Source of the DNA: Dysidea avara
Taxonomy: Eukaryota > Porifera > Demospongiae > Dictyoceratida > Dysideidae
Direction: 5' to 3'
Length of the DNA: 64,000 nucleotides
Assembly (NCBI RefSeq): GCF_963678975.1
Contig: NC_089274.1
Span: 2,220,001-2,284,000, forward strand
This document shows, piece by piece, positions 1 to 8,934 of the stretch (position 1 is the stretch's first letter; every line of letters starts with the position of its first letter). Under the pieces are notes generated by a model. The model did not search any database. It worked only from the letters and a program-made list of their open reading frames with translations, and had not been told where the DNA came from. A program made the position numbers and the translations under genes.

Positions 1-645
1 ACGATGGCCATTAAAATGAAGGGATACGCATTTGGGAGGTTGAAACTCAAAGCAGATGTCAGCAGCTTTCAGCACTAATGAAGTAAGAGTTAGTTGATGT
101 GAGTCAACTTTACTAGAAATGACAGTCAGATCATCAGTAAAACCTTTTGCCTTGTGAACTTTGGAGGAACAAGTCTTTGGTTCAGCAAAAGCTGCCCTAA
201 CAGAAGCTGAAGGTTGGGTGTTAATTGGTTTATCGACTCGAAAGTTCTTACGGTAACAACCAGCAAAACACCACTCAACAGTATGTAAATCCACTGACAG
301 CTCTATATCACCATTGTCACAATGTAAACTACAGGAACCATCACAATAATAGGAGGTGACATTAGCTCTGTACCAACCAGCAGGAGAGTCTGTAGAAGAA
401 TCAGACCAAAGAACATAAATAGATACACCAGGAGGAGGTAAATCAGTTGAATGGGGAGCAAATAACTGAGCAGAGTACCCACAATGTTCTGATTTTGAAA
501 GGAAAACAAACAATGGATTGATAGCTAGGTTAAACAAAAGGGGAGACAGTGGATCTCCCTGGAACACTTCCCTATTAATATGGAATATTGTTGTGTTCCA
601 ATCAGCTGTGGAAACATAGGCACTTTTTTGCAAGCTTAACAACCA
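1..645 (-). pseudogene. Reverse transcriptase fragment with Tudor-like insertion (runs off left edge)
   Basis: A continuous minus-strand frame of 215 codons runs off the left edge without a stop; it has no ATG and opens just after a TAA at 646-648. Near the N-terminus it carries SAYVSTADWN and then VFQGDPLSPLLFN, the QGDPLSP box of retroelement reverse transcriptases. The usual [YF]xDD box appears about 120 residues later as FTDD followed by LTVIS. Between them lies a stretch with IYVLWSDSSTDSPAGWYRA, then a CDG/CDNGD segment and VDLHTVEW, which resembles a Tudor/Agenet-like beta-barrel module. The RT assignment follows from the motifs; the Tudor assignment is inference. The element's N-terminal half is absent upstream, so this is a fragment whose C-terminal part lies outside the window. 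Confidence 0.75.
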
Positions 646-844
646 TTAGAACCGTTCATTTTAGGTTTCATTGTGCTATTTAGCAATGCAAAATAAAAGG
701 CTCCATGAGAAGTTCCTGAAAGCAGCACAGGAAGTGGTTTTGGAAAAATAATGACAATAATGACCATTTAATGCGGGTGCCCAGACGTGATGCAGGCGGA
801 GGACAGGAAACTACACTCTCATTTGGAGTGGCCTAAATAACAGT

Positions 845-1006
845 TTGAACATGATAGCAATACTTATAGCATTGTTCTGAATTATGATTTTGGTGAAAAG
901 ATCGTGATACTCTAATAGAGCAGTCAGGTAATACAAACTACTCTAATATAACAGTCAATTAACTTTAGTGGAAACCCCTTTTCAAAATTCCTGCGTACGC
1001 CCCTGC
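845..1006. mobile_element. Terminal fragment of a DNA element ending CGTACGCCCCTG
   Basis: The segment from AACATGATAGCAATACTTAT to the terminus CCTGCGTACGCCCCTG recurs in part at 10815-10905 (first half) and 17005-17044 (last part, TTCAAAATTCCTCCGTACG). It holds two copies of the dispersed CTCTAATAGAGCAGTCA-type motif (909-926 and 939-957). It looks like the right end of a short non-autonomous element with CAGGGGCGTACG termini; the left end was not located. Confidence 0.5.
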
Positions 1007-1876
1007 CAATTATCAATTACTGAAAAGTGAAGCGGCTATTATGCTTTGTTTTCAGCTATGCTCAGCCTGTTACACAGTGTTACAAATAAAGAACACTACA
1101 AGAAGTATCTCTGCATTTAGAAAATATGGATGATACCGTGATGTCAGCACAAGGAAGCAATTACACTCTATAAACTACAAGTTAAGCACTGCAATAAAGG
1201 GTTCAGCACTATACTGCATCAGTTGCACGGTAGCTGCATGCTAGCTAGTTGCACTAAACCATTGAAGAAAATACACAGCTAGCTAACTAATGCTTCTTTA
1301 GGTTCACAAGATAGTTAACATACTTATTTATTCAAAACCTCAGCTTGAATATTTCTTTAAATATTGTACAAAATCCTCCCACTTTGAGCTACTGATCCAA
1401 GACATGTCAGTATTCGTGCAATCACCTGTCATCTCTTCAAGTGGAGTTGCTTGCACATAGTCATAGTGTAGAGATTGTTATAGGCCATGAAAAGTTAATT
1501 ATGTTCTCTGGTTTCTCATCAATTTTCGTAGAAGGAATCATACTACCATTAAGCAGCAGTGACAGTAAACAGTGTTCAGTAGACATGCCAGTGCTCAAGC
1601 AATTTATGTCAAGATGCACAAACTTAGTATATACATCAACTACTATTTTACTTTGCACTCCATGCTAGTACTACTCCATGCCCTGCAAATTCAAGTATAT
1701 AGTTCACCACATTAAAACATAAAAAGGAAGTAACATTCAATCAATTTTGTGCGACCTTATAAGTCTAGTATAAATAGTCAACTTCAAGGACTGAATCTTG
1801 AACCATTCTTTGGAGGTACCAGGATTTATTGCCCGGGGACTCATATCATTGGTTGTGTGTTAACCGTTATATAGAG
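1007..1876. other. No gene recognised; one repeat fragment
   Basis: About 1015-1140 resembles part of a repeat family seen at 21530-22110, 23745-24085 and 34780-35590 (shared text around TTTTCAGCTATG and GTTACACAGTGTTAC). The rest is AT-rich with only short ORFs that show no family motif. No exon of the neighbouring alliinase-like gene could be found here. Confidence 0.5.
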
Positions 1877-2249
1877 TAAAGCTGAAACAAATGTTCAATT
1901 GACTCGGATATTCGCTTGGTTGTGCAAGTATTTGAATACCTCCGTAAGTATTTAAATACAAAGCAACTAAACTTTAGCAAATAATTGCAGTATATTTTAG
2001 TATTTGTAACTGGATTTTAGGAATTTTTCAATTTCACTTGTAATTAATCTAATTCTAATTATATTTTCACTTATTTCAGTGGTGAAAGGTAATTGTAGTG
2101 TATTTGAAATAATACCATGGAATTTAAAATAGAGAATTACAAATTAAGTTATGTAAATTCAAACAAAACATTTCAAACTATTCAGATTATTCGCTTGTTG
2201 TACTATTCAAACTATTCAAATACTAAATCAGATATTCGTTTCAGCACTA
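1877..2249. mobile_element. hAT-like MITE
   Basis: The ends form imperfect inverted repeats around GCTGAAAC (left TAAAGCTGAAACAAATG; right, reversed, TAGTGCTGAAACGAATATC). They are flanked by near-identical 8-bp sequences, ATATAGAG at 1869-1876 and TTATAGAG at 2250-2257, the hAT target-site length. The 373-bp interior is AT-rich and non-coding. Confidence 0.6.
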
Positions 2250-2380
2250 TTATAGAGGTGCCTGTTGTGCAGAGGTTGGTGATACACTAATATACAGAGT
2301 CTATGGTGGCATACTGTCAGTAATTAGGAGGTGTCCATTTAAAGGAGTGCCGGTTAATGGAGGTTCTACTGTAAAGTAAT

Positions 2381-2711
2381 ATCTAATCCAAAACAGCCAA
2401 GCTGTAAAAAAAACAGTGCGGCCCTCAAAAAGGCTATGGTGAAAAAAGATGTGAAATCTAAGGTGGCGGCCAAGAAATGGCTGTGATGGTAGGTTAATGG
2501 TAAAAAAATTTAATAACGACAATTCAGGTGAATTTTTGTGCCGCTTGGTCTTGGCAAAAAATTCACCTAAATTGCCGTTATTAAAATTTTTACCATTAAC
2601 CTACCATCACAGCCATTTCTTGGCCGCCACCTTGGATTTCACATCTTTTTTCACCATAGCCTTTTTGAGGGCCGCACTGTTTTTTTACAGCTTGGCTGTT
2701 TTGAATTAGAT
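2381..2711. repeat. Foldback hairpin of copy A
   Basis: The left arm begins ATCTAATCCAAAACAGCCAA and the right arm ends with its near-perfect reverse complement; the arms are about 160 bp each around a short centre near 2545. Indels and runs of A/T account for most mismatches. ORFs read through either arm are mirror images and not evidence of a gene. Confidence 0.9.
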
Positions 2712-2889
2712 TTCATTTCTTTTTGTATTTGTATACCACAAAGCTGGCCTATGGCCGGCTTTGGAACTTTTTTAACCTGTCTTTTTTTTCTTTACCACAG
2801 GAAGAAGAAAAGATGAAGCAGTTGTACTTTAAATCTTTCTGATTTTATCAGTAAATGTACAAATTATATATATAATACATATATTTATT

Positions 2890-4905
2890 ACAGAACTCTC
2901 CATGGTGGTTTCTTTGTAACTGAACACTCTACAAGGTGACTTCTTCTTGCTGCCCTCTCTACAGGGTGAATTGTTAGTAGCTGAACAATCTACAAGGTAA
3001 CTTCTTCTAGCTGATCTCTCTACAGGGTGATTTGTTTGTAGCTGAATTATCTACAAGGTAACTTCTTCTAGCTGATCTCTCTACAGGGTGATTTGTTTGT
3101 AGCTGAATTCTGTGCAGGTGATTTGTTTGCAGCTGAGCTCTTTACAGAATGGTTTCTTTGTAGCTGAACTCTCTACAAGGTAACTTCTTCTAACTGATCT
3201 TTCTACAGGGCAATTTGTTTATGGCTGAGTTTTCTACATGGTGGTTTCTTTGAAGCTGAACTCTCTACATGGTTGTTTCTTTGTAACTGAACTCTCTACA
3301 AGGTAATTTCTTCTAGCTGATCTCTCTACAGGGTGACTTCTTTGCAGCTGAACTCTCTACATGATGGTTTCTTTGTAGCTGAACTCTCCACAAGGTAACT
3401 TCTTCTAACTGATCTCTCTACAGGGAGATTTGTTTGTAGCTTAGCTCTCTACAGGTGATTTGTTTGCAGCTGAACTCTCTACATGATGGTTCTTTGTAGC
3501 TGAACTCTCTACAAGGTAACTTCTTCTAGCTGATCTTTCTACAGGGAGATTTGTTTGTAGCTGAACCTTCTATAGGTGATTTGTTTGCAGCTGAACTCTC
3601 TACATGATGGTTTCTTTGTAACTGAACTCTCTACAAGGTAACTTCTTCTAGCTGATCTTTCTAGAGGGCGATTTGTTTGTAGCTGAACTCTCTACAAGGA
3701 AACTTCTTCTAGCTGATCTCTCTACAGGGAGATTTGTTTGTAGCTGAACTCTCTACAGGTGATTTGTTTGCAGCTGAACTCTCTACATGATGGTTTCTTT
3801 GTAGCTGAACTCTCTACAAGATAATTTCTTTTAGCTGATGTCTCTACAAGGTCACTAGTTTGTAGCTGAACTCTCTACAAGGTGACCCCTTCTAGCTGAT
3901 CTTTCTACAGGGTGATTTGTTTGTAGCTGAACCCTCTACAAGGTAACTTCTTCTATCTGATCTCTCTACAGGGAGATTTGTTTGTAGCTAAACTCTCTAC
4001 AGGTGATTTGTTTGCAGCGAACTCTCTACATGATGGTTTCTTTGTAACTGAACTCTCCACAAGGTAACTTCTTCTAGCTGATCTTTCTACAGGGTGATTT
4101 GTTTGTAGCTGAACTCTCTACAAGGAATCTTCTTCTAGCTGATCTCTCTACAGGGAGATTTGTTTGTAGCTGAACTCTCTACAGGTGATTTGTTTGCAGC
4201 TGAACTATCTACATGATGGTTTCTTTGTAGCAGAACTCTCTACAAGGTAACTGATGTCTCTACAAGGTCACTAGTTTGTAGCTGAACTCTCTATATGGTG
4301 GTTTCTTTGTATCTGAACTCTCTACAAGGTGACTTCTTCTAGCTGATCTCTCTACAGGGAGATTTGTTTGTAGCTGAACTCTCTACAGGTGATTTGTTTG
4401 CAGCTGAACTCTCTACATGATGGTTTCTTTGAAGCTGAACTCTCCACAAGGTAACTTCTTCTAGCTGATCTCTCTACAGGGAGATTTGTTTGTAGCTGAA
4501 CTCTCTACAGGTGATTTGTTTTAAGCTGAACTCTCTACATGATGGTTTCTTTGTAGCTGAACTCTGTACGAGGTAATTTATTTTAGCTGATGTCTCTACA
4601 AGGTCACTAGTTTGTAGCTGAACTCTCTACATGATGGTTTCTTTGTAGCTGAACTCTCTACAAGGTAACTTTTTCTATTGATCTCTCTACAGGGCGATTT
4701 GTTTGTAGTTGAACTCTCTACATGGTAGTTTCTTTGTAGCTGAACTATAGTTGCATGAACTCCCTATAAGGTAAATTTTTCTAACTGATCTCTCTACAGG
4801 GTGAATTGTTTGTAGCTGATCTCTCTACAGGGTGACTTGTTTCTAGCTGATCTCTATACAGGTTACTTCTTTCTAGCTGATCTCTTGAATTCTCTTCAGG
4901 GTGAC
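2890..4905. repeat. Array A of ~31-bp monomers
   Basis: Roughly 65 diverged monomers of 30-31 bp share the core CTGAACTCTCTACA or CTGATCTCTCTACA. Three sub-types recur in a loose order: one with AAGGTAACTTCTTCTAG, one with GGGTGATTTGTTTGTAG, and one with TGATGGTTTCTTTGTAG. This gives a higher-order period of about 90 bp. There are no unique spacers between monomers, and every frame is soon closed by TAG or TGA. Confidence 0.9.
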
Positions 4906-5870
4906 TGTTCTATTAGAATGACTGCTCTATTAGAGTATCTCGATCTCGCACTTGCTGCACCAAGTTGGATTTCATGTTATAACTCTGTGGCTTTAAGTCT
5001 GATTCTTCTACACCATTGAAGAGCCTTTCTAAGATGATTACTCCTTCTATACAGCGATTTTCAAAGCATTCGCCCTAGATTTTCAAAGCATTCGCCCTAG
5101 CGGTTTATCTGGTAGGCGTAGCAAGTAGTCGTTTTCATTAGCTAATCTTGATTGCATAATTGTTACACACTGTTGGTTTTTTCGTTGTATCTTCCTGGTT
5201 TTTAGCTCGATTTCTTTCAAACCACAAAAGGTTTGAGGTTCAATAGTTAACCTATTCACCCACCGATTTTCAGCTTCTTCCCATACGCGGTTTACCCTGT
5301 AGGCGTGACAACATATTGGTGTTATTTGTCGTGAATAATCGATCATAACTCTTTTCCTGTTTATCGTATCCTAGCCAAAGTTGGTACAGAGATGCACCTT
5401 TATACCCCCCTTCTGTGTGCCAAATTTCAAGGCAATCGGATATTGCGTTCGCGTTTTATAGCAGTTTTTGTAAGTGTGCAAAAAGAGGAAGAAAAATAAG
5501 AAGAAAAAAAAACGAAGAAACTCAGCCATTTTTGAAGTCGCATATCTCGGGAACGCTTGAAGCAATTTTGCTCTAATTTGGAATGTGGAGTGCTGAAGGT
5601 GGAGGGAGTGTCCACAGCAAAAATCGTCTTGTTTCATCACGGCAGCACAGAGCTACGAAGGTGCAAAAATTGCGTTTTCTTTCTTCCTGTCAATATACTC
5701 ACGGGTGTTGTGTGTCTTGATTTTGAAGTCAATAAAATGAACTACGCACGTATAGACAAAATCTTGAGTTAGGATTGCCACATGCCATTATTCTGGCACC
5801 AGACCTCTGTACATCACAGTTACTATGATGGAATGAATACAACACACCAGAGCCTCCATAGTACACTTAC

Positions 5871-7966
5871 TAAGTATAGAGCTCATAGTATTGTATGTCC
5901 TCAATACTGCATCCTCTGGCATAGTATATACAATTGCTTCATTGACGTCATTCATACTCTTTGCTAACTCGACATCCTTCACCAAGCCCCACCCAAACCT
6001 GGACCCCGCAAGAGCATCATGCTTGGAAGCACTGAAAATCATTATATCCTACATGTGTGAAAATAGAATCTGTAACCTACATGTATCAGTTTCTTATCAA
6101 AATGGCACCCCTACAAAATGGTAGGGACATAAATGACAATAACGAGGTTAGACTATAATGTAAGTATAATACAATGTAAAAACTGAAATGTCCACATGGC
6201 ACCAAAATGTCCCAATATGGATACCGTTGTCACCAGTGGTGTTCATATTAGGGCATTTTGGTGCCCAGGGGAAACTTCATTGTAGCAAAATGGCTATACA
6301 CAAAATTTAAGAATTTTAATCACATCCTGTGTAATATATTTTACCACACACACACAGAGCACACATACCTCTGACATCTTCACACTAACATTGGTGAACA
6401 TAGGCCAATAGTACACCATATCATACATCACATGAGACCTGTCCTTGACCAGTGGCTTCCTTGGTTCACCATCAGGATTGTTCGGTAGTCTGTGTTATAC
6501 ATGAAAAGTACTGTACATTAGTAATGTAACTAACGTTACGATTTCCATGCTGAATTCCGATGAAGTGTTTGCTTGTGGGTTCCAGTTTGTTGTAGAGATA
6601 TACTCAATAAGGAGGGGATAGCCGGGATAAAATGGTGTCTGTACAAATACATCTACTGCTGATGGGCAGTCAGTCCTTCCAGCATTAACACATTTCTATA
6701 ACAACATTAAGAAATTGTCACGTCATGATGGGTACAAGCAATACTGTTATTATTGTAACAGTCAGTAATGAATAGCACTAGCTTGTGACATGCAACCTAA
6801 TGAGTCATTAACAGTTTGACAGGAGCACATGAAAACAAGTTCTCAAGCATTTCTCAGAAGTGTAAATTGCTTATCATTATTTAAATAGCCAAATCCATCT
6901 ATAAATAAAACTGCTTTGAAGCAGTAGGCAAACAGTTTAACTATAAAATTAACATATAGAAAACACAATGCATCCACCATTATCCAAATTTCAGTTATCC
7001 TAGTACCTCGATTATCTGACTTCATTTATATACAATGCTCCATTCATTTACTCTAATGGAACATGCATTTACCATACATTAGCAGCTAATCCAACAGTCA
7101 TTGTATATTGGCATCTTAGGCGGCTCCAGGATTTTGGTGACTGGTTTCTGATCAAAAGCACAGCTAGACTTTAGGTGAAGACAAAAAAAAAAGTCGACAC
7201 CTCCTAAGAATGGCTATTCTCCACTAAATAGTATTTGTACCACTCATAAAGCACATAAAAATCTTTATTCACAACTTCATAGTTTGCTACACAGAGCCTA
7301 CACTACTCTGAATACTGTGAGTAAGTGACTGACTGCTCTATTAGAGTATCATGATCTAAATGTGACCAGTTTCCAGAAACTTCAGAAACCCCCTGGAGCC
7401 GCCCCTGGGAATTAGCTTAGTTTACTGAGCAAATTCGCTTATCTGAATCTAATTCTAAGTTTGGATAACTGATGAACTGTACTTGCATTTATAATACTCC
7501 TTGACAGAGCAATGATAGCCACATAAAGCAAATTGGTTGCTCCCACTCCATAAACAATTGTATACCCATCAATCTCAGCATTCTTGACTACAGTGTGTAA
7601 CTGTTTAATGGCTGCTTCAATTGGTGGGAATATCTTATCCTGATATGCAGGACTGTAATGAAAGATGACACACAATGAAATTCACAATAGAGAAACTGAC
7701 AATTATATGCTTGTGTGCAAGTGTACGTGTTGCCTCTGTGTGTGCGTGTGTGTGTGTGTGTGTGTGTGACAATCCACACATCATACTGGTAGTCAGCAGG
7801 AATACTGAGACAGGGAATGTAGGATGAGTTGGTAGTCCAGTACTCTGCCAACACTTCCGGGTTTCCAGCTAGTGATTGTATATGACACTCCTTCAGGCTA
7901 GACACCTTTTGACAATGTTCACCAGAGAAACACTGGTAACAATCTTGCTCTCCTACCCCATGACAT
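5871..7966 (-). CDS. EGF-alliinase-like PLP-dependent aminotransferase, partial (five exons)
   Basis: Five minus-strand exons join in phase: 7787-7966, about 7478-7652, 6535-6695, 6369-6489 and 5871-6048. The first encodes a Cys-rich EGF-alliinase module (CHGVGEQDCYQCFSGEHC) followed by AGNPEVLAEYW. The second has the glycine-rich YGVGATNLLYVA segment, the third TPFYPGYP, the fourth LPNNPDG and YDMVYYWP, the fifth IFSASKHDALAGSRFGWGL. In this fold-type I family the Lys of SASK is the expected PLP Schiff-base lysine, and SRFGW normally follows it. The family comprises alliinases and tryptophan-aminotransferase-related enzymes; substrate cannot be inferred. Splice sites are canonical except the weak 3' end of exon 2, where GTTCAT or GTACAG could be the donor. 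The exon with a signal peptide and the C-terminal exons after 5871 were not found; composite element A starts within about 150 bp. Confidence 0.8.
7115..7407. mobile_element. MITE in an intron of the alliinase-like gene
   Basis: The left end CTTAGGCGGCTCCAGGATTT and the reversed right end CAGGGGCGGCTCCAGGGGG form terminal inverted repeats. The flanks GGCAT (7110-7114) and GGAAT (7408-7412) are a plausible 5-bp target duplication with one change. The interior carries GACTGCTCTATTAGAGTATC (7331-7350), the dispersed motif. Confidence 0.6.
7735..7769. repeat. (GT)n microsatellite
   Basis: An almost pure GT run begins within 20 bp of a 5' splice site of the alliinase-like gene. It lies inside the intron between the first two recognised exons. 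Confidence 0.9.
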
Positions 7967-8759
7967 CTGGTGGTGGAAAAGATTAAACTTGTAATCTACA
8001 TCCTCACACACACAGTGGTATATTGTGTGATCAAGATGTTTGTTATTACACTAGTGATTACTAACAAGACATATGTACATAGTTCTGTGCTCCCGTCTCC
8101 TAATTAGATGGTTGTTAAGTACAAACGTGTCCACTTTCTTGCACAAGCATACCAAATTAAGCAAACTCCGTTTAGGAATTCTTGAGGCAGAAGCCCCAAA
8201 TTTTACCCATAATTCATTTGTTTTGGACTTTTCAGAAACACAAACAGTACAATAATAATAATAATACAGAAACAAAAATGTACAATTACATTTGTATGTT
8301 CTCCCTTCACTTTGAGGCATTTGCAGTTGCATTACCACTCAAAAAACTAATACATTTCAACAACAACACAACAGAAATGTGGAAACATGTTACAACGTAG
8401 TGAAACAAGGGAGGTGCCTACACCTGAAGATATACTAGTGGACACTTTAATCCCTAATTCAGTCATGGGTATAGACAGAAGTAGGGATTAAACGTCCATT
8501 AGTATGTATAGGCAACCTGCATTTTTTGAACAAGCAGCTTCTATTTTGCCTCATGGCACCAATATGATACTGATTAGGGGGTCCAGGCAAATGATGGGGA
8601 TAAGCATTTTGAGGCAATTGTAGTAGCTACTACTACTTGAGAATGGCTAGCATTCACAAATTTAGACTAGCACAACCAGCATAAAATTGTCAATAATTTA
8701 TGCATTTGTGCCTGAAAACATTTCACTTAGGTAAATTTAAGCCATCACATACTGTATAA
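7967..8759. other. No gene recognised upstream of the alliinase-like exons
   Basis: No signal-peptide exon in phase with the exon starting at 7966 was found. About 8396-8520 resembles a repeat also present at 24174-24300 and, reversed, 34090-34240 (shared CCTACACCTG and GAAACAAGG). An (AAT)n run lies at about 8252-8266. Confidence 0.5.
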
Positions 8760-8934
8760 AGGGAAACTTTGGCGGGGGTAAACTTTGGCGGGGGTAAACT
8801 TTGGCGAATAGCAAGCTAAATCACGTTTGGTGAAATAAACTTAGGCGAATTCAAGCTCAATCTATAGCTATAATCTCAGATGCTACGTGTTTGGCGAATT
8901 TGTAGCGAATTGCCAAATTCACCAAAGTTTCCCT
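8760..8934. mobile_element. Short MITE with AGGGAAACTTTGG termini
   Basis: AGGGAAACTTTGG at the left end and CCAAAGTTTCCCT at the right end are inverted repeats. The unit GGGGGTAAACTTTGGCG is repeated just inside the left end. The interior is non-coding. The target duplication is not clear. Confidence 0.6.

Larger units (their letters stand above)
2381..5722 (+). mobile_element. Composite hairpin-plus-tandem-array element, copy A
   Basis: This is one of two copies of a large non-coding element (the other is at 54191-57393). Order: a ~331-bp foldback (2381-2711); a ~180-bp linker containing GGAAGAAGAAAAGATGAAGC; an array of ~31-bp monomers (about 2890-4905); a tail with the CTCTATTAGAG motif pair (4902-4947); and a ~700-bp segment ending CTTCCTGTCAATATACTCAC. 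The same order and much of the sequence recur in copy B. No transposase motif is visible. The left boundary is firm because homology to copy B starts there; the right boundary is approximate. It lies directly downstream of the last exon found for the alliinase-like gene. Confidence 0.7.

Noticed and set aside
2301..2709. Two opposite ORFs of about 70 codons at the hairpin
   Set aside because: They are mirror readings of the two arms of the inverted repeat, with no family similarity.
2890..4905. Regular short repeats that could suggest a CRISPR array
   Set aside because: Monomers follow one another without unique spacers, vary in sequence, and lie in eukaryotic transposon context with no cas genes.
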